Shown: one piece after another, positions 1-8,088 of the stretch | Layout of the letters: every line of letters begins with the position of its first letter | Numbering within the stretch: the first letter of the stretch is position 1 | Assembly (NCBI GenBank): GCA_023441965.1 | Contig: JAEZNB010000106.1 | Span: 1-44,115, forward strand | Direction of reading: 5' to 3' | Source of the DNA: Bacillota bacterium | GTDB lineage: Bacteria; Bacillota; Clostridia; Lachnospirales; Lachnospiraceae | DNA length: 44,115 nucleotides | The notes under the pieces: generated by a model | Database searches by the model: none | What the model was told of the DNA's origin: nothing | Seen by the model: only the letters and a program-made list of their open reading frames with translations | Made by a program: the position numbers and the translations under genes

Positions 1-15
1 ATGTGACACTATCTC

Positions 16-62
16 CGTCCCCTTGTCACACGTCCCCTTGTCACATGCGTCCCCTTGTCACA
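16..62. repeat. Three copies of a 15-bp direct repeat
   Basis: The 15-mer CGTCCCCTTGTCACA occurs three times, at 16-30, 31-45 and 48-62. The first two copies are directly adjacent and the third follows after two bases. An inverted partial match (TGTGACA-like) lies at 3-8. The repeat ends just upstream of the MFS gene, and its last copy supplies a plausible -35 hexamer. I know similar GTGACAAGGGGACG-type intergenic repeats from Firmicute genomes, but I cannot confirm a family here. The array may extend left of the window. Confidence 0.85.
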
Positions 63-84
63 CCAAAGGAATAAGTGATATGAT
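55..84 (+). promoter_or_regulatory. Sigma-A promoter for the MFS gene, with -35 inside the repeat
   Basis: A TTGTCA hexamer at 55-60, inside the third repeat copy, is followed after 18 bp by TATGAT at 79-84. A TG dinucleotide at 76-77 makes an extended -10. Each hexamer matches the sigma-A consensus at five of six positions. A start site near position 91 would leave a short leader before the AAGGAGG ribosome binding site at 97-103. Confidence 0.5.
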
Positions 85-111
85 AGCAGCATATACAAGG
101 AGGTAGACATC

Positions 112-1284
112 ATGTTTCAATTACTGCTGGTTATTATATATCTTTCCTTTATCAGTCTCGGGCTACCGGACTCCTTGCTGGGTTCTGCCTGGCCGACCAT
201 GTATCAGGAGTTTGGAGTTCCTGTTTCCTATGCGGGTATCATATCGATGGTGATTGCGGGCGGGACCATCATTTCCAGTCTGCAGAGTGACCGGCTCACG
301 AAGAAGCTTGGAGCCGGCAAGGTGACCTTCTTCAGTGTTGCTATGACTGCGGCAGCCTTACTGGGATACTCCATCAGTCACTCCTACTGGATGCTGATTC
401 TTTGGTCTATCCCTTATGGTTTGGGGGCCGGAAGTGTGGATGCAGCATTAAATAACTATGTGGCCCTTCATTATAAGAGCCGGCATATGAGCTGGCTTCA
501 TTGTATGTGGGGAGTGGGCGCATCCCTTAGTCCTTACATCATGGGATATGCTCTGGCGAGGGGACAAGCCTGGAATATGGGATATCGGACGATTGGTGTC
601 TTACAGGTGGTTCTGACCTTCGTTCTTCTCATCAGCCTTCCCCTATGGAAGAACAGAAGCACTGATGGACAGGGCGAGCAGAAGGAAGCCTCTAAAAAGG
701 CTCTTTCTCTGAAAGAAATTCTTACGATTCCCGGTGCCAAGGATATTATGGTGGCCTTCTTCTGTTATTGTGCCCTGGAACAGACCAGCGGTCTCTGGGC
801 CAGCAGCTATCTGGTGCTTTACAAGGGAGTTACTGCGGATAAGGCAGCTGCCTATGCCAGTATGTTCTATATGGGTATTACAGTCGGGAGAGCCATCAGC
901 GGATTTGTCACGATGAAATTAGATGATACGAAGATGGTAAGGTTAGGCCAGGGGATCATTATTTTAGGTATTCTCATTCTCTTCTTGCCCTTTGGAGAGC
1001 TGCTTTCCTTGATAGGCCTGATTCTGATCGGTCTCGGCTGTGCTCCGATTTATCCCTGCATCATTCATTCTACACCCAGATATTTTGGCGCGGATAAGTC
1101 ACAGGCAGTGATCGGAGTACAGATGGCCAGCGCTTACGTGGGAACCTGTATTATGCCGCCCATCTTCGGTTTGATTGCAAATCATATTTCAGTGGCTCTG
1201 TTACCGGTGTATTTACTGATTTTCCTCTTTCTCATGATTCTTCTGCATGAGAGACTGGTCAGAAAGAGTTTGGGACGGGATTAG
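112..1284 (+). CDS. MFS transporter (sugar-permease-like)
   Basis: This is a 390-residue integral membrane protein with the length and spacing of a 12-helix major facilitator superfamily permease. The first helix is at about residues 3-22. A GxLxxRLTKKLGAGK-like loop between helices 2 and 3 (SDRLTKKLGAGK, about residues 60-71) corresponds to the MFS signature loop. The central hydrophilic loop is Lys/Glu-rich (about residues 180-205) and separates the two six-helix halves. The style resembles FucP/fucose-permease-related clostridial MFS proteins, but the substrate cannot be read from sequence. The ATG start is fixed by AAGGAGG at 97-103. It is monocistronic, with a 110-bp gap before the next gene. 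Export of a small molecule rather than uptake is possible. Confidence 0.85.
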   Translation: MFQLLLVIIYLSFISLGLPDSLLGSAWPTMYQEFGVPVSYAGIISMVIAGGTIISSLQSDRLTKKLGAGKVTFFSVAMTAAALLGYSISHSYWMLILWSIPYGLGAGSVDAALNNYVALHYKSRHMSWLHCMWGVGASLSPYIMGYALARGQAWNMGYRTIGVLQVVLTFVLLISLPLWKNRSTDGQGEQKEASKKALSLKEILTIPGAKDIMVAFFCYCALEQTSGLWASSYLVLYKGVTADKAAAYASMFYMGITVGRAISGFVTMKLDDTKMVRLGQGIIILGILILFLPFGELLSLIGLILIGLGCAPIYPCIIHSTPRYFGADKSQAVIGVQMASAYVGTCIMPPIFGLIANHISVALLPVYLLIFLFLMILLHERLVRKSLGRD

Positions 1285-1333
1285 ACTTGGTGCAGCAGCA
1301 ATTTGGAGAGGCTATCATTTGTAAATTTCCATA

Positions 1334-1362
1334 TTGTGTATTTGGGAAAAGAGTGATATAGT
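1334..1362 (+). promoter_or_regulatory. Possible promoter of the phzF-family gene
   Basis: TTGTGT at 1334-1339 and TATAGT at 1357-1362 are 17 bp apart. TG at 1354-1355 gives an extended -10. The -35 is poor, so the extended -10 carries most of the argument. The gene starts 32 bp further on. Confidence 0.4.
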
Positions 1363-1394
1363 AGCTTAATATATCCGGAAGGGGAGGTTAAGCG

Positions 1395-2169
1395 ATGAAG
1401 TATTATGTAGTAGATGCATTTACAAAGGAGCATTATCACGGTAATCCTGCGGGAATCTGCCTGCTTGATCAGTGGTTGGACGAAAGCCTGATGCAGAGCA
1501 TAGCCTTTGAGAATAATCTGGCAGAGACGGCATTCCTGGTGAAAAGGGAGGGCTTTTATGAGCTGAGATGGTTTACCCCGGAGAGTGAGATCGATCTGTG
1601 CGGACATGCGACCCTGGCCAGTGCCCATATCATCATGAGTGAAGTGGATCCTACAGCCGGCAAGCTGGAATTCCATACCATGAGCGGAATATTGTATGTA
1701 AGCAGGAGGGGATAGGTACACTCTGGACTTTCCGACAAGAATGCCTGAACCCTATGCAAAGCCCGTGCTGTTGGAGGAAGCCTTGGGAGTAAAGGTACTT
1801 GAAACCTATATGTCCAGAGATCTGCTTGCTGTCCTGGAGACTGAAAATGCAGTCAGGGAGCTGAAGCCTGATTTTGAGCTGCTGGAGAGGATACCTGAAG
1901 CATTGGGTCTGATCGTGACCGCTCGGGGAACGGACTGCGACTTTGTGTCCAGATATTTCGCCCCCGGAATCGGTATCAATGAGGATCCTGTGACAGGCTC
2001 CTCCCATACAAATCTGATACCCTTCTGGAGCAGGAGGCTTAATAAGAAGGAGCTGGTAGCGAAGCAGCTATCCCGTAGGGGAGGCACGCTATACTGTCAC
2101 GATGGTGGAGAACGGGTATATATTTCAGGATATGCAGTCACTCATCTGATCGGAGAGATCGTGCTATAG
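1395..2169 (+). pseudogene. PhzF-family isomerase/epimerase, split by a frameshift
   Basis: Two reading frames together make one PhzF/YddE-family protein of about 258 residues, the normal size. The first (1395-1715) starts at an ATG behind GGGGAGG and carries the N-terminal DAFT...GNPAG motif, the NNLAETAF segment with the conserved acidic residue (Glu44), and DLCGHATLASAH. It then meets TAG at 1713. The second frame picks up homology without a gap (DRYTLDFPTRMP from 1711) and runs through EDPVTGSSH to 2169. The switch falls in the GGAGGGG run at 1705-1711 and is cured by adding one G. PhzF-like enzymes isomerise or epimerise small metabolites through a catalytic Glu, and the substrate here is unknown. 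A sequencing error in the G run is the main alternative to real inactivation. The second half has no good ribosome binding site of its own. Confidence 0.8.
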
Positions 2170-2215
2170 GCGGGAGAATAAAGATACATACATCTTAATA
2201 GAAATATAAATGATA

Positions 2216-2261
2216 AAAGTCTGCTTCAAGGAGCTTATAAGCCGGAAAAGCAGGCTTTTTT
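2216..2261 (+). terminator. Rho-independent terminator after the phzF-family gene
   Basis: An 11-bp stem with one G-U pair joins AAAGTCTGCTT (2216-2226) and AAGCAGGCTTT (2248-2258). It is followed by a T run ending at 2261. The 21-nt loop is long, but the stem and T tract fit an intrinsic terminator. Confidence 0.7.
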
Positions 2262-2319
2262 CATACCTTCGCTTGGGGATGCACTCTACTTAAGGGAAAG
2301 GCTTTCGACCATCTTTTTC

Positions 2320-2347
2320 TTTACAAAAACTAAAATTAACCTATAAT
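2320..2347 (+). promoter_or_regulatory. Sigma-A promoter of the murE transcript
   Basis: TTTACA (2320-2325) and a perfect TATAAT (2342-2347) are separated by 16 bp. The predicted start near 2354 leaves an untranslated leader of about 134 nt before murE. Confidence 0.6.
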
Positions 2348-2354
2348 GATAATT

Positions 2355-2469
2355 ATGAAATATATCATGGGAGCGAGAATGCTTCAGTCTGATTTTAACG
2401 GCAGGCATCCTAATACAGCAATCATTCATAGGATGATGAGCGAAAAATATACTATATTATATATTTCAT
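2355..2469 (+). other. Candidate structured 5' leader of murE
   Basis: Perfect 11-bp complementary arms lie at 2355-2365 (ATGAAATATAT) and 2459-2469 (ATATATTTCAT). They bracket the leader from the predicted start site to just before the ribosome binding site at 2471-2480. Inside, CATCCT (2406-2411) pairs with AGGATG (2430-2435). This closed-domain layout is typical of cis-regulatory RNAs, but I recognise no known riboswitch core, and no T-box sequence is present. The arms are A/T-rich, so chance pairing is possible. The leader fills most of the 318-bp gene-free stretch 2170-2487, together with the terminator and promoter. Confidence 0.35.
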
Positions 2470-2487
2470 CAAAGAGGAGGGATTGGT

Positions 2488-3951
2488 ATGAAGCTGGAAT
2501 ATTTACTGGAACGTTTACAATATAGCTGCCAACAGGGAGACATTCACATTTCTGTCACAGATTTAGTGTATGATTCCAGAAAGGCATCCAAGGGTTGTGT
2601 GTTTGTGTGCATTACAGGTGCGGTATCTGACGGCCATGATTACATCGGAGAGGTTGCTGCGAAGGGAGCAGCTGCCATCATAACTGAGAAGGAGGTCATC
2701 AGACCTGAGAATGTGACGGTCATCAGAGTTGCTGATACCAGGGTTGCCTTGGCAAATATGGCAGCCGCTTATTTTGGTTATCCTGCAGAGAAGCTGACTA
2801 CCATCGGCATCACAGGAACCAAGGGAAAGACCACAACCACCTATATGATACGGTCCATACTGGAGCATACAGGGTTGAAAACAGGGCTGATCGGCACGAT
2901 TGAGACCATCATCGGTGACGAAGTGATTCCGGCGAATAATACAACTCCCGAATCCTACATCATCCAGCAGACCTTTGCTAAAATGGCAGAGGCAGGCTGC
3001 AGCTGTGTGGTTATGGAGGCTTCCTCCCAGGGGCTCATGCTGCATAGGATGGATGGCTTTACCTTTGATTACGGTATCTTTACCAATATTGAACCTGACC
3101 ATATCGGGGGAAACGAGCATAAGGACTTTGAGGATTATCTAAGCTGCAAGAGCAAGCTGTTCCGTCAGTGCAAGATCGGTCTGATCAATATAGATGACTC
3201 CCATGCGGATGAAATTATTCAGGGACATAGCTGTAGGATTGAAACCTTCGGCTTCTCGGAAAAGGCGGATATCAGGGCGACAAAGGTAGAACTGCTGCAG
3301 AAGGCAGGTGCTTTGGGCGTTTCTTATCATGTGGACGGTCTGCTTCAGATGGATGTGGAGATGGATGTCCCCGGTAAGTTCAGTGTCTACAACTCCCTGT
3401 GTGCCATAGCTCTTTGCAGACATTTCCAAGTGGCTCCCGAGCGAATTCTGGAGGCCTTACAGAAGGTAAGAGTGAAGGGAAGGGTGGAGCTGGTGCCTGT
3501 ATCTGACCGCTTTACGGTTATGATTGATTATGCCCATAATGCCATGAGCCTAAAGAGCCTTCTGTCTACCCTAAAGGAATACAAGCCGAAGCGTCTGGTC
3601 TGTATGTTCGGCTGCGGAGGCAACCGTTCCAGGGACCGTCGCTTTGAGATGGGCGAGATCTCCTCCAAGATGGCGGATCTGACTGTGATCACCTCGGATA
3701 ATCCCCGTTATGAAGAACCCCAGGATATTATCAATGATATCTTGGTAGGGGTGAAGAGAGGACCGGGGAACTATGTGGAGATTATTGACCGGAAGGAAGC
3801 CATCCGTTACTGTATCGAGCATGCACAGGAGGGAGATGTCATCATCATTGCCGGTAAAGGCCATGAGGACTATCAGGAAATCAAGGGTGTCAAGTACCAT
3901 ATGGATGACAGGGAGCTGATAAGTGACGTCCTGGCCGAAATGAACAAATAA
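2488..3951 (+). CDS. murE: UDP-MurNAc-tripeptide synthetase, DAP-adding (MurE)
   Basis: MurE is a cytosolic ATP-dependent ligase that adds the third residue to UDP-MurNAc-L-Ala-D-Glu during peptidoglycan precursor synthesis. The protein has 487 residues, normal for the family. The Mur ligase P-loop GTKGKTTTT is at residues 110-118, and the Lys expected to be carboxylated lies in the SCKSKLF segment. DNPR at residues 404-407 is the known signature for meso-diaminopimelate rather than lysine specificity. The ATG follows AGAGGAGG at 2473-2480. In B. subtilis murE sits inside the dcw cluster. Here it stands alone behind its own promoter and a long leader, 43 bp upstream of priA and about 17 kb from the dcw cluster. 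That displacement could allow separate control of this step. Confidence 0.95.
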   Translation: MKLEYLLERLQYSCQQGDIHISVTDLVYDSRKASKGCVFVCITGAVSDGHDYIGEVAAKGAAAIITEKEVIRPENVTVIRVADTRVALANMAAAYFGYPAEKLTTIGITGTKGKTTTTYMIRSILEHTGLKTGLIGTIETIIGDEVIPANNTTPESYIIQQTFAKMAEAGCSCVVMEASSQGLMLHRMDGFTFDYGIFTNIEPDHIGGNEHKDFEDYLSCKSKLFRQCKIGLINIDDSHADEIIQGHSCRIETFGFSEKADIRATKVELLQKAGALGVSYHVDGLLQMDVEMDVPGKFSVYNSLCAIALCRHFQVAPERILEALQKVRVKGRVELVPVSDRFTVMIDYAHNAMSLKSLLSTLKEYKPKRLVCMFGCGGNRSRDRRFEMGEISSKMADLTVITSDNPRYEEPQDIINDILVGVKRGPGNYVEIIDRKEAIRYCIEHAQEGDVIIIAGKGHEDYQEIKGVKYHMDDRELISDVLAEMNK

Positions 3952-3994
3952 CAACTGAGAATCTATCCCGGAGAAAGAACTTAGGAAGGAGGCC

Positions 3995-6277
3995 ATGATG
4001 TCTTATCCAATTTTCGCTGACATTATCATCGATATATCCCATGAAGACCTTGATAAGACATATCAGTACGCTATTCCTGAGGAATTTGCAGAAGCTGCCG
4101 TCATCGGTGCCCCGGTAACGGTACCCTTCGGTAAGGGAAACCGGCAGATCAGCGGCTATATCGTGGACATATCTGCGGAACCGAAGCTGCCGGAGGCTCA
4201 GATCAAACCGATTACCAGGGTGCAAAATGAGGCTCCGGTCATAGAGAGCCATCTGATCTATCTGGCTTACTGGATGAAGGAAACCTTTGGTGGAACCATG
4301 AATGATGCTTTGAAGACCGTGATTCCCGTGAAGAAGGCGGTCAAAATCAAGGAGCAGAGGACCATCACCCTGAATGTGGATTATGAAGTCGCAAACCAGC
4401 TCTTTTGCGAATACCAAAAAAAGAAAAACTATGCTGCCCGAGTCAGACTGTTGCAGGCTTTGCTTGAAAAAAATCAGTTGGACTATGAGGAAGTCATATA
4501 TAAACTAAATATTCCCAGAAGTACGCTTACCGGTTTGGAGAAAGAAGGCATTACCCGGACCCTGTCCGAACAGATCTTTCGTAATCCGATCAAAGAACAG
4601 GAGCCGGATTACAAACCGGTGCTTCTGAATGAAGAGCAGCAGTTTATTGTTGATGATTTTAACAGAGACTATGACAATGGACTAAGAACGACCTATCTGC
4701 TGCATGGGATTACGGGAAGTGGCAAGACGGAAGTCTATATGGAGATCATAACCTCGGTCATAGAGAAGGGAAAACAGGTGATCCTGCTGATACCGGAGAT
4801 TGCTCTGACCTATCAGACAGTGAAGCGCTTTTACAACCGCTTTGGGAACCGGATTTCCATCATCAACTCCAGGATGTCACAGGGAGAGCGCTACGATCAG
4901 AGCAAGAGGGCGAAGGAAGGTCTCATCGACATCATCATCGGGCCCAGATCTGCCTTATTTACCCCCTTCAAGAACCTGGGATTGATTATTATCGATGAGG
5001 AGCATGAGAACAGCTATAAAAGCGAGAATACGCCCAAATACCATGCCACTCCGGTCGCCCTGAAGCGGGCAGAGCTGACCGGTGCTTCGGTCCTCTTAGG
5101 CTCTGCCACTCCGTTACTGGAATCCTATGCGAAGGCTCAGCAGGGAGAGTATAAGCTCTATACCCTGACAAGGAGGGCGAAGGAAGCAAGACCGCCCAGA
5201 GTCTGGATCGTAGATCTGAAGGAGGAACTGAAGAATAAGAACAAATCCATCTTCAGCAGTAAGCTGAAGGAACTCATTGAGGACCGATTAAGAAAGCAGG
5301 AGCAGATCATGCTCTTCATTAACCGAAGAGGCTATGCAGGTTTCGTATCCTGCAGAAGCTGCGGACATGTCATGAAATGTCCCCATTGTGATATATCCCT
5401 GACCTCCCACAACAATGGCAGAATCCTGTGCCATTATTGCGGTCATGAGGAAACATCCCCAGCTTTATGCCCGGAATGCGGTTCCAGATACATCGCTGCC
5501 TTCGGCACCGGAACACAGAAGGTGGAAGAGCTGGTACGGAGAGAGTTTCCCCAGGCAAGGGTTCTCCGGATGGATATGGATACGACCAAGAATAAGGATG
5601 GGCATGAGAAGATCCTGGCCTCCTTTGCCAACCATAAGGCCGATATACTGGTAGGTACACAGATGATTGTTAAGGGCCATGACTTTCCCAGGGTGACCCT
5701 GGTAGGGATCATCGCGGCGGACCTGTCCCTCTTTGCCGGAGACTTCCGGTCCAGTGAGAGAACCTTCGAGCTCTTATGTCAGGCAGCCGGCAGAGCCGGG
5801 CGGGATGTCCTGACAGGAGAGGTGGTAATTCAGACCTATCATCCTGAGCATTACAGCATCGTAACAGCCGCAGAGGGAAATTATGAGGCCTTCTTCGAGC
5901 AGGAGATGCTGTACCGGAGACTGATGCAGTATCCGCCGGCCGCCCATATCCTGCTGGTTCTGATCTCCTCAAGAGAAGAAGAAAAGGCAGTTAGGGCAGC
6001 AGCCTTGACAGGGGAAGCCCTGAAGGAATATCTGAAGCAGGAAAATTTGAAGGAGGAAGGCTCCCGGGAGCAGACAGGTGCCGTACAGGTCATCGGCCCG
6101 GCTCCTGCGGGAATAGCGAAAATCAATGATATATACCGGCAGGTCATCTATCTGAAGCATGGAGAGTATGAGCGGCTGGTTGATATAAAGAATTACCTGG
6201 AGGGCTTTTACCGTTTTTCGGAACGATTTACAGGCTGCAGCCTTCAATTCGATTTTAATCCGATGAGCGGCTATTAA
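3995..6277 (+). CDS. priA: Primosomal protein N', replication-restart helicase PriA
   Basis: PriA recognises stalled or repaired replication forks and reloads the replicative helicase. This 760-residue protein shows the N-terminal DNA-binding half, then a superfamily 2 helicase core. Walker A GITGSGKT is at residues 238-245 (Lys244) and a DEEH box starts at Asp334. A cysteine cluster beginning near residue 453 (CRSCG, CPHC, CHYCG, CPEC) supplies eight Cys for two zinc sites, as in the family. The GTQMIVKGHDFP and QAAGRAGR motifs complete the helicase. Two ATGs lie at 3995 and 3998 behind AGGAAGGAGG, and either could be used. It opens the classical priA-def-fmt-rsmB block and is probably cotranscribed with murE. 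Confidence 0.95.
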   Translation: MMSYPIFADIIIDISHEDLDKTYQYAIPEEFAEAAVIGAPVTVPFGKGNRQISGYIVDISAEPKLPEAQIKPITRVQNEAPVIESHLIYLAYWMKETFGGTMNDALKTVIPVKKAVKIKEQRTITLNVDYEVANQLFCEYQKKKNYAARVRLLQALLEKNQLDYEEVIYKLNIPRSTLTGLEKEGITRTLSEQIFRNPIKEQEPDYKPVLLNEEQQFIVDDFNRDYDNGLRTTYLLHGITGSGKTEVYMEIITSVIEKGKQVILLIPEIALTYQTVKRFYNRFGNRISIINSRMSQGERYDQSKRAKEGLIDIIIGPRSALFTPFKNLGLIIIDEEHENSYKSENTPKYHATPVALKRAELTGASVLLGSATPLLESYAKAQQGEYKLYTLTRRAKEARPPRVWIVDLKEELKNKNKSIFSSKLKELIEDRLRKQEQIMLFINRRGYAGFVSCRSCGHVMKCPHCDISLTSHNNGRILCHYCGHEETSPALCPECGSRYIAAFGTGTQKVEELVRREFPQARVLRMDMDTTKNKDGHEKILASFANHKADILVGTQMIVKGHDFPRVTLVGIIAADLSLFAGDFRSSERTFELLCQAAGRAGRDVLTGEVVIQTYHPEHYSIVTAAEGNYEAFFEQEMLYRRLMQYPPAAHILLVLISSREEEKAVRAAALTGEALKEYLKQENLKEEGSREQTGAVQVIGPAPAGIAKINDIYRQVIYLKHGEYERLVDIKNYLEGFYRFSERFTGCSLQFDFNPMSGY

Positions 6278-6283
6278 AAGCAG

Positions 6284-6315
6284 TATGGGAATATGGGAAT
6301 ATGAGTATATGGGTA
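6284..6315. repeat. Four tandem 8-bp units before def
   Basis: Four consecutive octamers read TATGGGAA, TATGGGAA, TATGAGTA and TATGGGTA. They fill nearly half of the 70-bp priA-def spacer and end about 25 bp before the def ribosome binding site. Short tandem repeats of this kind are prone to copy-number change by slippage. No function is evident. Confidence 0.75.
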
Positions 6316-6356
6316 AGAAGATATCATAAGATAACAAAAGGAAAGGAATGAGAAAG

Positions 6357-6836
6357 ATGGCAATCAGAAATATCAGAGAAATCGGAGACAGTGTTTTAAC
6401 CAAGGTAAGCAAGGAAGTAACGGAGGTTGATAAGAAGCTTCTGACTTTAATAGAGGATATGTTGGATACCCTATATGCTGCGAATGGTGCCGGACTGGCC
6501 GCACCGCAGATTGGGGTGTTAAAGAGAGTGGTTGTGATAGATGTTTCAGAGGAGGGAAATGATCCGATCGTCCTGATCAATCCCGTTATTCTGGAGACAG
6601 AGGGGCAACAGCTGGGAGATGAGGGCTGTTTAAGTGTACCGGGCAAGGTCGGAACGGTCCTGCGGCCCAATTATGTGAAGGTTAAGGCCTATGATACCAA
6701 TATGAAGGAATTCATCATAGAGGGTACAGAATTACTGGCCCGGGCCTTTTGCCATGAGATCGATCATCTGAACGGCGAGCTGTATGTGGATAAGACAATG
6801 GGTGATTTAAGGACAGTCTCTTACGAGGAAGAGTAA
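6357..6836 (+). CDS. def: Peptide deformylase
   Basis: Def removes the formyl group from the N-terminal methionine of new proteins as they leave the ribosome. All three metal-site motifs are present: GAGLAAPQIG, EGCLSVP (metal-ligand Cys) and HEIDHLNG (HExxH, catalytic Glu). The protein has 159 residues from this start. I prefer the ATG at 6357 because AAAGGA at 6342-6347 lies nine bases upstream and the product then begins MAIRNIREIGD, as usual for the family. An in-frame ATG at 6348 would add MRK but has almost no spacing to its ribosome binding site. It pairs functionally with fmt, which adds the formyl group and lies just downstream. Confidence 0.93.
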   Translation: MAIRNIREIGDSVLTKVSKEVTEVDKKLLTLIEDMLDTLYAANGAGLAAPQIGVLKRVVVIDVSEEGNDPIVLINPVILETEGQQLGDEGCLSVPGKVGTVLRPNYVKVKAYDTNMKEFIIEGTELLARAFCHEIDHLNGELYVDKTMGDLRTVSYEEE

Positions 6837-6938
6837 ATGCTTTACGAAAAGCTTAAAGCTTTATTAAGGTTTTCTGAAGCTGTGGATTTTCATGAGGCTT
6901 TTCTATATAATCATATCATAAAGCATACAATAGAGTAG
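6837..6938 (+). CDS. Possible 33-residue small ORF between def and fmt
   Basis: An ATG immediately abuts the def stop codon (TAAATG) and opens a 33-codon frame ending in TAG at 6936. GAGGAAGAG at 6824-6832, inside the end of def, is a fair ribosome binding site four bases upstream. The peptide starts MLYEKLKALLRF, continues with charged and aromatic residues, and has no membrane segment. I recognise no family. It sits in an otherwise gene-free gap of 202 bp. Chance is a serious alternative for so short a frame. Confidence 0.25.
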   Translation: MLYEKLKALLRFSEAVDFHEAFLYNHIIKHTIE

Positions 6939-7038
6939 GAGCATATCAGCGATTAAGGCAATCCCTGTGTGGAGTGTCAGGTTACTGAATATGGATAGGA
7001 ATCATATCCTGTAGCTATGCTGGGAAAGGATGTAGGCA

Positions 7039-7971
7039 ATGAGGATCATGTTTATGGGTACACCGGATTTTGCGGCTTGTATCCTGAAGAAATTAATACA
7101 AGCCGGACATGAGATAATCGCAGTGGTTACCCAACCGGACAAGGAAAAGGGCAGAGGGAAGGAAATGAGCTTCCCGCCTGTGAAGGAGCTGGCTCTGGAG
7201 TACGGACTGACCCTTTATCAGCCGGTGAAGGTAAGGAATCCGGAATTTGTTCAGCTGGTCAGAGAGCTGGCACCGGAGGCGATTATCGTAGCCGCTTTCG
7301 GACAGATTCTGCCCAAGGATTTGCTGGAGATTCCGCCCTATGGCTGTATCAACGTGCATGCCTCTCTGCTGCCCAAGTATAGGGGAGCCGCTCCGATCCA
7401 ATATGCGATCATCAATGGGGAAGAAGAAACCGGTGTTACCATTATGTATATGGATCTGAAGATTGATACGGGAGATATGATCTTAAAGAGAAGTATTCCC
7501 ATAGCGAAGGAGGAAACCGGGGGCAGTCTCCATGATAAGCTGGCAGAGCTTGGAGCAGACCTTATGGCAGAAGCCTTGGAGCAGATTGCAGCGGGGACAG
7601 CCCAGCGAATTCCACAGGAGCATTCAGAGGCTACCCATGTCACTATGCTGGATAAGGAAATGGGTAATATTGATTTTGCAGCGTCAGCCCTTGAGATAGA
7701 GCGACTGATCAGGGGCTTAAATCCCTGGCCCAGTGCCTATACCCATTTGGATGGGAAGACCTTAAAGCTCTGGAGGGCAGAGGTTGAAGAGTTGCCTCAA
7801 AAAGCCGAGCCCGGAGAAGTAGTGGAGACCAGAAAGGATGCCATCGTTGTAGCAACGGGGGAGAAGGCTTTGGTTATCCGGGAGCTGCAGCTGGAGGGAA
7901 AGAAGCGGATGTCGGCAGATGCCTTCCTCCGGGGATACCCGATTGCGGTAGGTACGAAGCTGGGTCTGTAA
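7039..7971 (+). CDS. fmt: Methionyl-tRNA formyltransferase
   Basis: Fmt transfers a formyl group from 10-formyl-tetrahydrofolate to Met-tRNA(fMet), preparing it for initiation. The 310-residue product has the N-terminal formyltransferase fold beginning MRIMFMGTPDFA. The catalytic segment INVHASLLPKYRGAAPIQ holds the Asn and His, and the Asp lies in DLKIDTGDM. The C-terminal tRNA-binding domain spans about residues 205-310. The length is typical. GGAAAGGATG upstream of the ATG serves as ribosome binding site. The def-fmt pairing is conserved across bacteria, though here 202 bp separate them rather than the usual few bases. Confidence 0.95.
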   Translation: MRIMFMGTPDFAACILKKLIQAGHEIIAVVTQPDKEKGRGKEMSFPPVKELALEYGLTLYQPVKVRNPEFVQLVRELAPEAIIVAAFGQILPKDLLEIPPYGCINVHASLLPKYRGAAPIQYAIINGEEETGVTIMYMDLKIDTGDMILKRSIPIAKEETGGSLHDKLAELGADLMAEALEQIAAGTAQRIPQEHSEATHVTMLDKEMGNIDFAASALEIERLIRGLNPWPSAYTHLDGKTLKLWRAEVEELPQKAEPGEVVETRKDAIVVATGEKALVIRELQLEGKKRMSADAFLRGYPIAVGTKLGL

Positions 7972-8088
7972 CAGCTTTCATGAAGGCCGCAGGTCTTATC
8001 GATACAGGGAGAGGCAGATTCGGAGCAGGATACCGGAAAGTGAGAATTGTAACTCCATGTAGTTTACCATAGAAAGAAGGTAGAGAAG

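Noticed and set aside
1281..1721. 146-residue minus-strand frame over the phzF-family gene
   Set aside because: It is antisense to clear PhzF homology, has no ribosome binding site and its composition is not protein-like.
2262..2487. T-box leader before murE
   Set aside because: The conserved T-box antiterminator sequence (TGGNACCGCG) is missing.
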